64,000 bases of DNA, taken from Montifringilla adamsi. Taxonomy: Eukaryota; Chordata; Aves; Passeriformes; Passeridae. The stretch spans positions 7,944,541 through 8,008,540 of the forward strand of contig JAGGNK010008670.1 in the NCBI GenBank assembly GCA_017590115.1, in the 5' to 3' direction. Position 1 is the first letter of the stretch, and every line of letters begins with the position of its first letter. The notes beneath the pieces were generated by a model. It was given only the letters and a program-made list of their open reading frames with translations, ran no database searches and was not told where the DNA came from. Of the stretch, positions 12,001 through 24,000 are shown in pieces. A program made the translations under genes and the position numbers.

Positions 12001-15000
12001 CTCTCCACAGCTTCACTTCCCCTGCACACATCCCCAGACTCTTGCAAGAAATTCTTCCTTTATCCTCTGTCCAGATGTTATTAGTTAGTGAGTATTATGC
12101 ACTAGTGACTGTGAGGAATGCTGGACTGGATCCTGTGAGCAGTTGTATACATTTAACTGAGATGGAACCAGCTTAAATTTTATTATTTAAAGAACTGAAA
12201 AGGCTCCAGCTGTGTTTTCCCCCCTATGAATCTTGTGTTCCAAGTTGGCCTTCTAAGATGCTTGTATGGTGAGTCATGGATTTTGTATGTGCAATGTGCT
12301 ATTAAACATGTTATTTGTTTAACAAGCTCACAGAAATTTTGACATCTCTGCTCCTGTATTTCACATTTATGTTGCCCACAAAGAACTCTCTAGGTGAATA
12401 TTTATAGCACTTTGTGCTGCCGTCAGAAAGGTAACTAAAGCAAGACATTTTTCCTAACCATGGTCACTGAAATGGCCAAATCATCTTTTACTGAAATTTT
12501 CCAAGAACGTGTGAAGTTGAAGGGAATAGCCTTTGGGAAAGTATCATTTCAAAAAGTAAGAGTTTGGGAGAATTACAAGCAAATTAAGATAGATAAATGC
12601 TAACAGCAGTAATTTCTAATTGCTTGTATTATCCTTTACTCCTCTGTAGTTCATCTCATTGTGTCTGACAGACTGTATGGTTTGACTCTTTGGCCCTATT
12701 CCAATTCACTCCATGCTAAAAAGTTTTGCACAGAAATGCAGAGAACAAATATGTAGTCAAATCATCAAAAATTATGCCCTCAAAAGTGAATCAGAGCAAA
12801 AATATTTCCCTATCAAGTGCCACTTCTTGCCTCCCAACAGACATAGGGACAAATTTAGCTATTAGAATTCAAGCAGCTTCCACTGGGAGAAAATGGAGTT
12901 GTCCTTACAATAAGGTGTCATATATACTACTTAAATATTTTCAAGGCTCTTATTATAAAAAGGTCAACAGTTTTCTGCCTTTTCAGGGTTGATCTGTGAA
13001 TAATATTTAATCAAGTTCTCACAGCTAAAACATGCACTAAATACAGCTGGCACAAACTTCTCAGCATCACAATAATTCCAGAACTAGTACTTCAGTCTTG
13101 AACAGGCCTGTCCCTGCAAAATATGGAAGTCCACTTGTGAAACCAGAAGCATCAAGCAAAATTGGGATTAATGTAAAATTTTTATTCAGCGTTTCTAGAC
13201 CTGTATAGAAGTGTTGACTGAAGGAGAGTCAACTCTGGGCTGCCATTCTGGATCTTTACTAAGCTAAAAGATTGCTGAGAGTCACCAGAAACCATAAGGA
13301 CACGTACATGAAACTGTGACAGTCATTTCCCCAACAGAAACCTGCCCTTTCTCTCAGACATGGTATCAGCTATGCATGTGTGCAGAAAATCCATCTCTGC
13401 CTACGTATTTGTCCATGTAAAATCGAGAGCCTGACAGTTACAATAATGGAGTATTTAATGTCTGAGCCTTCATATCTGTGAAGATTTTTCCATTAGCACC
13501 CTGAATTGGACTGAATTTTCTCTACTGCTCCCTGTTAGGAAAATGGAGAGTCAGCAATGGGAAGAACAAAACAAAATCTATTCTGGAACAAATGTAACTT
13601 TTTTTCCTTTCACAGACTAACCACCCCAGTGCTGCCATGGTATTGTTACTCAGCTGCCTGGGGACAAAAGCCTTTCTTTCTGGTCTTCTATTTCTGTTTA
13701 CCACATTTTATTGCCTTTGCTTGCCTTTCTATTTACACAGTCTAGGAACATGGTATTTTCCTGTTGTCATATTCTATTTTGCAATCTTTTAGAAATATTC
13801 AGGTATGTCCTGGGTAAAATATGACAAATGAGTTACAAAACCTGTTTTGAGAAGGTGCTCTAAGTCTCTCTCAGTTTCCAAGATGTTGCTCAATAAATTC
13901 TCCCCATAAGTAAATGCTGATTGTGCATTGATGCCATGAATGTGAAGAAAGGACACAGAGGAAAGTCCAAAAGAGGGTAGCTTCAAGAAGAGCAGAATTT
14001 CACAGCCTCATTTTCAGGCTTGTAATAGGACTCAGTGTCCCTGTTTCTATTCTCAGACACGTTTCAGAGTCAGACTGTGAAATACCTTGGTGAATTTCTC
14101 GGTTTATCTTGCTTCAGTTTTCTTTCTCAAAAAAGAGGTTAAAATAGTGACCAGTACTTGCCAAGTGCTTTGGCATTCTGAAGGAAAGGGCACTCAGGAA
14201 TTTCAAAGTAGCAGACAACTGGATAACACCAAAGTGACTCATAAAGAATATGTGAATATACATGTACTATTCATTAGCTGTTAAAGTCACTGACTGTGAG
14301 TCCCCGGATGAGCTGTAGATACTCAGGCATTTCTGTTTCTTTGCACAGAGGTACTCTTGGTCAGTCACCTTCAAGAATCTGAATGAAATGACAGAGTCTG
14401 CCTATCAATGTCTGAACAGAACTGGGTTGCACTTTGCACCTTCTTACAACCAGAGTGTATTTTAAAATAAATTTCAGCTACCTATTACTTTGCAACAGGA
14501 CATTAAAGGCTAAGCCTTGTCACACAGTTATGCTATATTTGGTTGTATAACTATGAACTGCAATTCAAAGGAGAGAACAAGGGAGCATGAAAGAGCTGAT
14601 GGTATGTGGCATGGGCTGTATGAACAAGAATCAAAACTTAGAGCACTGTCATAAAAGTGACTGTTCTATAAGGTTCCATCTATATCAACAATTTAATTAA
14701 AAAATCTGAAAATGTGCTAAAATGGCAAGAAAGAAGCTCAAAAAACATTTCAAGAGACTACATGCATAAAAAGAATGGCAAGATGAGCTTTTAGCCTGAA
14801 GATGCAGTTTCACAGTAGGTAAAAGCCATCCTGAAACTGTGCTGCCACTGACAGGAACAAACTGGCTCTGACCTACTGACCCCATAACCCCATTTTCTGC
14901 AATTTCCTTTGCTTCAGCACTAGTGGCCAGGCAGTGAGCAATCTGATGAATGCTGACATTAGTGCTGCTTGGAGCAGGTGACTGGGCTGTATGATCTCCA

Positions 15001-18000
15001 GAGCTCCCTGCATTTCTCTAACTCAATGCAATGGAAAAAGAGCTACTACAGTTTTGCAGTGTTTTTGTTCAGTTTTCAAGGCAAATCACAACTCCAGCAA
15101 TCTGACTGCCCACCCCAGTACAAGAGGGGAGCACAGTGCTGGAGGATGTGTGTGGCAGAGCAGGACCGCTTCACAGGCATTGTGTTCTCAGCTTGCCTCA
15201 AACTAAAAGAGAAGCTGAAAGTTGAGGTAGGAACTGTACATAAAAAACACAGCATGGTTTGGGGGGAAAATGTACAGATGTCAAACCAGCATGGGAACAG
15301 GAAAAAGATGATTTTCCTTTGGAAGAAAGGATGAATGCTGGGTGCACAGGAGAACAGGGGCATTGGTATGACTTTCTGCTGGTATGCCTAGAAAGCAAAA
15401 TGGTCAGGCTACTACTGGCCATCCTAATCTTCCTGTTGAGAAAGCAGTTTATTGCATGATCTTCATGCAAGTTAGAGAGGCTTTTTAAGGCTTTTTGCTA
15501 AAGGTTCCCCTTTTGAATAGCCCTAAAGGTTCCAAAGGGACAACCTCTTCCTGCCACCAAGCACAGGAACCAAGGCCACAGGACTGGTCTCCAGGATACA
15601 GTGTTTCAAATTAGCTTCACCCATGTTCCCTTTGCAGAAAATGGCTATCTTGGCTAAACACACCTGCTAACTTCAAATCAGGAACTTTCAGTAATTTCCA
15701 AACAGAAGCAATGCCCAATTTCTGTGGTTAGCAGAGGACAAGGTAGAAAGTGAACTAACATCTATGTAGAGTGGGAAAAGCAAAAATTCCACAAATGAGT
15801 CGGTGTCACTCACTAATGGACCCTTAATTTTGCAAGTATCTGATTGCAACTTGAGGAATTAAGACACCTGAAAGCCAAATATTCACATTACATTATCTGC
15901 AATATAAAAGAGGTTCACATGCTTACATTGCAGGCTTGCATTGACTACGCTGGTGTGGGTATTTGGGAATTAGCAATACAAGACACACTGAGACACAGTA
16001 TGGAAATGTACTCTAGATTAGACCCAGGAAGAGAAACCTGATGGGTTTTTTGATTCACCCTTGTTTGTATGTTTGCAGTGAGAGATATTTCATATTCATT
16101 TTTACTAGCTGAACCTACGAGGCTGACACTACACATCAAATTCAAGTGTTCATTCTGATAACAAAAATAAAACATGACCATGTGGACAAAACATTGGTGT
16201 GAATCTGAAAGCAGCTTCTCATGGCCTACCTACTGCTGCTGGTCTGGTAATCTTTGGTGATGCTCGCTTTGGGGAAGATTCAGGATGTGGAGCAACAGGT
16301 TGTACTGGCCGGGTCTGTTTGGCTGCCAGCTTCTTCAGACTTACTTGCCTCTTGTCAAACATTTCTTGCACATCTTCAAGTTTTTGTACAATTCTTTGGG
16401 CATTGGCCTTGACAAAGAAAAGGCAAACAACAAATGGTTGTCAGTGCTGGACTGAGTGAGTGAAGAAAGGACTTGTATTACCAGACTCAGACTAGAGCTG
16501 GAGATCACACTGTGCTGCAGTTTATTGCAGCCCAGTCCATGCATTCTGCCCAGATCACAGTTTCACTGACCAAGACGTGGTGACTCAAGCAGTATTTCTA
16601 GCACTGCTCTGAAGAAACTGACGTAAGTGTTGCATGACTGCTCTTATGAGTAAAACTTAACTGCCACAAATACTGACCTCTATGCCCTTTTGGAGTAGGG
16701 AAAGAAGCATATTTTAGCAGACTCAAATATATAGCCCAGTACACTTTCATGGACAAAACAATCAGAAATGTTTAACTTCTAGGTGAGCACATGCACCTTT
16801 ATTTCAGGGGTGAGGATCATATCAAACTGATTGTAGAACTCCTTCGGGTTGGAGAGCTGGTGTTCCTTAGCTGTTACCAAGAACTTCTCAATTTCAACGA
16901 GTGCAGTTTCAGCTCCCTCTTGTGACTGGCACTTGTCCACAGCTTGGGAAGCTAAGAGGTAGATTCCAGCTTCGCACCATTGGCTTGCCTTTAAAGAAAA
17001 GAGGGGGAAGAAGACTATCATCACTGAGAGTCCAAGTTGTCAGCTGTTGCTTCTACTCTATGAAAAACAGATTTGCCCTAACATGTCATTAAAAGGGGAT
17101 CAATGTTACTCATAGTGTGCCTGCTCATAGTTCCTGCCCACAGTTACCCCATCAGCATATGCAGAATTGAACTTGCTGAACTAATGCAAAGCTCCAATAT
17201 TTATACTAACATTTACTGAATAAAACAGAGAAAAACCAAACACAACTTTTTATCTTCATCATAATTACCTGAGCTAATAAAATCCTTCATTTTTAATATA
17301 ACCTTGCCACACCTGTTATCTGAGAAGGTTCACTCACCTTATCTAACTGCTTATGCAGCTCAAGAGACTTTCCCAAAATATCATATTTTTTCTTGGTCTC
17401 ATTGGTAAAGTCATCACAAATCCGCCTGAGTTCAACACACTTTGGTCTAATGGAGTCAACTGCATAATGATTGTTTTGGATGAGCTGTTCTCCATGGAGA
17501 GCTAGAGACTGGGCCTTCTCCAAAGGTTCCTGTGAAATTAATGAGAAAAATCCAATAGAATTACATGCATAATAAGGATAATCCTTCTCTGTAACACCTT
17601 CTGTAGCCTGGGGATAAAGGTTTGGAATATTAATATAGCTGATATGTCTTATTTTATATTTACATTGAAGGCTAACTTCCATGTCAATGAGTACATTGAA
17701 ACTTGTGATGGTCCATCTGAACACCAGGAAGCAGATTTTTGTTGTGAGGGTGACCAAACACTGGAACAGGTTGCCCACTGAGATTATGGAGTCCACTTCT
17801 TCTCTCTTACATACTGGGGACAATCATTATACAAGTTTTTCTCTACTTTTTTCCCTAGTTTTCCAAGTAATTAAATGGAACCAATGGGTCTGAACAACCT
17901 TGGCTTCTGGAAATTAGGATCTGTGTTTTGCAATTTAAAGTAACGACTCATGAGATGAGAGTAAATCTGGACCAAAAAAAAAAAAAAGGACAATAACAAG

Positions 18001-21000
18001 TGTCTTGAATACCATGTCTATAGCAGCTAGAATACTAAATTGAGTGCAAACCTGTCCTTTCTCTTCCAGATGTTTCTGTTCCTTGAGGAGGTTCTCAACT
18101 CGAGTCACACTGTCTCCAATGTCAGTAAAACCTGCTTGTGTTTCCATGAGGTTATCCAATGTCAATTTTACCTAAAAAACAGCAACAACAAAAACATAAA
18201 CCAAAAAAAAAATAAACCCACCCAAAACCCCATCACAAGATACTGATAAAAATTACAACAAACATTCACCTACATCTCTGAGAAGAGTCTGCATCTCAAG
18301 TTTAGTCTTTCAGTTTGTTCCAAAATGGAAAATCCAAGGAATAAATCAACAGCCAACTGTTCTTCAAAGAGTTTCCCTGCTTCTCACTAATTAGGCCCAC
18401 AAAGTTTTGACAACCTGTAACTCCAAGGTTTATATTACTTCAGAATCTGTATTACTGCAGTCTCTGGGCTGACACTGGGCTTTCTGAACTGTTTTCCCTT
18501 TACTCCGGTGGAATTGGTGACTTACCATCACAGAAGAATTTATGTTTGATAACTTCACACCTAAATGCAAAATTATTTATCAAGATAAATTTACTTATTG
18601 GTGTTCCACATTTTGCCCTCACAGTCTGGCACTTTCCTCACTCTGCCTTAGTCAACTGTTGTAAGATATCTGAAAGCTGTCGAGACTTTAATTTTTGAAT
18701 ATTCATTTCCTATTGCATAATGAAGATCTTCTCTCCCAAACTCCTTTTTGGACTGCTGGTATACTCTTAAGTATGGATAGAATTTGACCTTATTTACCAG
18801 AGAAGGCTAGACAGCATGAACAAAGAAATACCTCTCTAAAATCATGTTCAAAGTGTCGAAGCTGCAGGCACTGTTCTAGTTTTAGATGATGCTTGGTCCA
18901 AAATTGATCAAAAGCCTTTTCTGTTTCATCCAACTGAGCCAGCAACCTGTTAAGAAATTAAAATGAACAGAATGCACTTATTTCCTATAGTTAATTTCTT
19001 TTAAGTTACAGTAATTGATGGCAGAAAGCAGAGCAGGGAGATGGTGGGGAGCCCTAAACTTATGTAAGAGGGCTGTGTGTCAACTCTCCCATAAGCAAAA
19101 GAGAATGAAATTTGCAGTAGGACAGGTGGGAATGTGACAGATGAGTGACAACTACATGGATCTACTGTGGCAGAGGCACTCGGAGCTGTTCCATGTGCTG
19201 GCAGCCAAGGGCAGCTGTCACTCCCTAGCTTCCACCCAATGCTTCAAAGATAATCCATCCCCAAATGATGCAGATTAAATATTATGCAATTATTATTTTA
19301 TGGAATGATTAAACCAGAACTCTACAACTTGTTAATTTTCTTCACCATTCAGAAATAGGCAAGGGCTGAATAATTTTTCCTAGTCCATTAAAAACAATAG
19401 ATTAGGAGATCATAATTACTCCCATGGACATTGTTTTACTTTGTGTAAATGATGAAACATTTATTTGCAAAGACATTAATCTCAAGGTGTCATATCTTCA
19501 GTAAAATATCTGACACCAGGCTAGTGAGTCATCCTCAGTTTCTCAATGATCCATTAATTATGAAGTAGAACAGTTTTAAACAAGTAGAAAAAATGAAAAG
19601 GAAGTGTTCTCTGAATATTTTGTATTTCAATAGATGGGCATTCTTTGGGCAGATAGGGGATCAGTGCATGCTGAAATCAAGTTATTGGGTCAAATGCCAA
19701 TAGCTCCCTCCTATTTGTCTCAAAAACAAGTTTCTGTTTTCAATCTATCCCTGGAAAACTTTTTTTTTAATCAAAGCTAGTCCTTGAATTCAAGGTGAAT
19801 TCACAAATTCCTTTGGGATGACTGTTCAAAGGATTTTAAAGTATTCAGTGAAAAATATCAGCTCAGCTTTACTTTTAGCACCTTTGTTCCCAGTGAATGC
19901 AGACACACTGAAACCCTAGCATGGCATTTCTATTTGCTCTGCATCACATGGCACAGCAGAAACTTCTACATGGTGACTAAAAGCTTTATGGTAATAACTA
20001 GCATTGTAGGAAGGAAAGGGGGGTTCTCTCTCTATCTCTGCATCTGTGACACACAGAATGTTTCAGGTATCATCTTCATCTGCTCCTCCCCCAGTGTTTC
20101 CACAGACACTCAAAGCACATCAGCCACTCATCTCACAGAGACTCAGGTACTACTTTCTAACCAGGCACAGAAGTTTGGAGGACATACATGTTATGAAGAA
20201 AATAAGTCTCACCTTAAATCTTCAGCCAGGTAGTTAGTGGTCTGACCAAAAATTACTGAGAAATTCAGGACTTGTTTGAACTTGCCTTGACAGTTTAATG
20301 GAGTAATTTCCTCTAAGCTACTTCCTTCTCTGACTTACCTGTCCATAAATCCTGAGTACGTGAACCAGTGGTAATTTATAACCTGAATATTTAAATTATT
20401 TAAATTACATTTGCATCTCCTAGGAATAAATTAACAAGTTGCACAAGGTAATTTAGATCCACTGACCTTTCCACTGTGGCCACATTTTCCAGTTCATCTG
20501 GACTGAGTTTGCTGTTGGCACTTCGGGTGACTGGCTCCCGGATGCATGTCAGTAAGGTGGCCCCCTGCTTCACTGCTAGCTTCAGCTCATCCTGAGGGGA
20601 AAAAAACCAAGCCAAAACCCAAATTGTATGTACTTCGAACAACACTCACATCTCTTAGATGACAACAGAGTAATGATAAAGGAGGATCCTTTCATAGGTA
20701 CAAAATACTTGAAACAAAATATAAATGCTTACCCAAGGTGGTATGTTTTTCTAGCAAATGCAGAGACCTAAATCTTTTACTTTTGAATAGTAGATCTATT
20801 TCTGAGAAAAGGAATAGAGTAATTCTGAGCAGACTGAATATCTGACCAGGCCACTTGCAGAATAAATTATTCTACCAAGAATTGAATGTATGCTGTAGAT
20901 TATGAGCTGAGAGACTGGGCTGAGACATTTCATTTCTTAATGGAATTTCATTAAACAACATTGTGCCATGCTGAGCCATAGTACATAAGCTATAAGAAGT

Positions 21001-24000
21001 CATCCACAGAAGTGTCTTCCCAGCATGGAGCAATAAAAAAGATAATGAGGCTCAAACATAAACTTGTCAGATGACGAATCCCCACATCACTGCACAGTTC
21101 TTCCATAAAAATTGTTCTTGTGCTAATACAGCTTAGGTAGTATTTTTATTCTTGTGTTTAACCTAAGGCATTTGCTGACAGCAGTAATATTTACTTCTGA
21201 TCCTTACTCTGCAAAGCCAAACTAGACCCAACTTTTTTTTAAACAAAACAACAGCCATCATCTAGTTAGATCGTTCTGTCTATTCCTGACTATCCTCACA
21301 GATGTTCTCTGTTTCTGCTCCAATATAAGTCCATCCTTTCTGGTGAACTCTTCATGCTATTCCAGATGTGATCCCATTACTCCCTCTCACACAGTGAAAG
21401 TGAGACTTCCCTATTATATCATTCCTGATGCTGTAAAATGTCCTTTTCCACAGCTGAATCGAATTGACCTCCTAAACCCAGGTGTCTGTCCTCCTCCTCA
21501 GTAGTTTCCAGACAATGGGTTGCCAAGGAATGGCAGAAAATTTTGTTAGATCAGAGCTCATCTATTACACTGCTGGAGCCATCATGGGACAACAATCACC
21601 TTCAGCTTGCTGTGGTGCTCAGTGTGTGAGGAGAGAAGCTCCTCTGTGCACTGCACATCGTTGGGAAGTTCAGTCTCTGCTAAGTCTGTTCCAAAGGTCT
21701 GTAGCATCTGTGCTGTTGTTTTTACTGTCATTGCAAAGTTTTCAATGGCCTGGAAAAGCAAAAGCATAAAGTCACAGATTGGTTATTTACCCTTAGCCCT
21801 TTAACAACATTTTGTGCTTCAGGCACACCATGCTGCAAGTATTACATGCCTGTAAAGCTGGTCACGTTGCCTTTTTTTGGGTGGACGTGCTTACAGTTAC
21901 AAATTAAACCATGTGTCACAAATGACCTTTTCACAGGTCTGCACATATTGTCACCTCTATGAGCCAATGGGGAACTCCCAGAGCTCAGCAGACATAATGA
22001 AACCACAGAGGACATCAGCTTCCAAGGCAGGCCTGGAACTTCAGATCCTCTGCCTATGCTTGCTGGGAATTTCTCCTCCATTTAAAATTTTAATGAAGGC
22101 TTTATTTAAGTTGAGAACACTACTACAATATATAGGGCAAAGCCTTTATATTTATACAGCCATTGTTCACTCAGCAGTAATCTGTCTTTCCCTGACTTCT
22201 GTATATGTGCTTTTCCATCTTGCCTATCTGTACGAGATGCATTCTAGTCCCTTCCTCCCATCTGTCCATGCTAGTACACAAATACAGGAACAAGTAACTA
22301 CAAATACAGTTAAAATGCATAAATTCATAGGATCATTGCTGTTTCTTTTTCACTTGGGTGCACCAATGCAAAACTTGTCAGAAATCTGGTTTTTATGAAG
22401 AATGGGGAAGTGAGGAAGGCTAAAAATAAAACAATGCCACCTTTTCAGAGCAGAATATAATGTTCAGACCTGTGACATGAGATTAAACCTTTATATCTAG
22501 TAGCAAGTAACTGCATGGGATGTTTTTCCATGATCATGCTCAAATCTGGGGGTGGTTGTGTTATTCTGTATAGCTCTTTATTCTTTGTACATTTTGATCT
22601 AATCCCCCACAGGTTTGAGTCAGTCAACAAGCACTAGGGATGCTCTTGCACCCAATGAAACACTATGTAGTTGTTGCACACTGCATTCCTTTTTCCAGCA
22701 ATGATGGGAATCCACTGTTTGCAACAGTGACAGAAGAAATTATGCTTTGTGCTCAGTGAAAAACAAACTGGGGGTAGATCACCATTCAAAAGGTGTAGAG
22801 AGAAATTAGCCCACATTTGTGGTCTCAATCATGCTCCCCCATGAAGGAATGCTAGCAGAGTTCACAGCCTTCTTCCCTTTTCCCCCATAAATTCATGTCT
22901 GCTTTCAACACAAGCAGCACAGACCCTCACATGCTCTATCTTGGTGCTCTGCAGCTGTATGCTGCTGTTCTCAGCACTGAAGCTACTGGATTAGAGTTGG
23001 CTGAAATGTCACACTTCTGACTGCCACACAAGACACGGCCATCCATGACCAAAGGCCATTTACTGAAAGCCAAAAATGCACTCTGGGGCCAAGAAAGTCC
23101 ATAGGCTCCTGGCAGCCAAGAGAGAAGAGCAGAAACAGGGAATGATGCAAGAAGGGTGCTGTGTCACTGGCATTTAGCCAGGGTGTAAAGCTTTTTCAGA
23201 AGAAAAGCACTGGCAGGATAGGATATGAGAACACTGAGAGAAGCAGCAAAGGGCATGAAGACCATAGCTCAGCAAGACTGGAAGTCAGATCGTTTCAAGG
23301 TGCCATGGAAGCAGACATTTCCCTGATGACAGCCTCTTATCCAGCAGATATTCCTTGGCTGACTGCACCATGAACTTGTCAGTGTTTCACTTAATAGCAT
23401 GTTTGCCCCCACTTTCTCCTGTGTACATGAGCAATAAATTGTTTCATGTACCTAAGTTACATCTGTGGATTGGTTTTTTTTTCCAGTTTCTGTGCTTGGT
23501 AAAAATTTTTCCAACAAATTTAACCAAAACCTCTGGGGATTATATAGCCCTACTGCCCGAAATTCTTGGCTCATTTTGTTTGCATATTTTTCCAAAATAT
23601 GTATTATTTCTTTATGTAAACCCTTGTCATTAATAAGTAATACAACCTTTCTTGTGCCTCTTTTTATCCCCCTTCATATTTTCAAACCTTTTGCTGTTTG
23701 AAAGCTCTTATAGATGATTCATTTCTTCACACTCCCTCTTCCTGCAAGGACAGTTTCATATTTTTGATGCTTTTGACACATAAGCCTATTCACTCATCTC
23801 AACCTTAACCTCATTATAGTCAACACAGTTATAAATGTAGAAAATCAATGTTAGACAAAGTTCAGATTCCATGTTTGCATATTTAGAAGCCTGAAATATT
23901 TGGTGGCTCTCAAGGAGACTAAAATATAATTTTATAAGGACAGCAAAGCACAAAAACTATAGAAAGAAAGTGACAAAAGTGCAGAAAAGCTCTTTTTATG

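Larger units (their letters stand above)
7521..16229. other. MCF2L2 intron (8.7 kb)
   Basis: Long AT-rich intron. I see three imperfect 17-bp tandem copies (9335-9385), a two-copy 12-bp repeat near 11180-11203, a GAATT-rich run near 11463-11489 and a short CR1 3'-end remnant near 14960-15025. No protein-coding gene or structured RNA could be supported. Confidence 0.6.

Noticed and set aside
14969..15363. Overlapping frames of 90-121 codons on both strands
   Set aside because: Partly over a CR1 3'-end remnant; no similarity to known proteins and no splice context.
21877..22398. 173-codon + strand open frame
   Set aside because: No codon bias, domain or splice context. The peptide is a mixed hydrophobic string typical of chance frames in AT-rich DNA, and it is antisense in an MCF2L2 intron.
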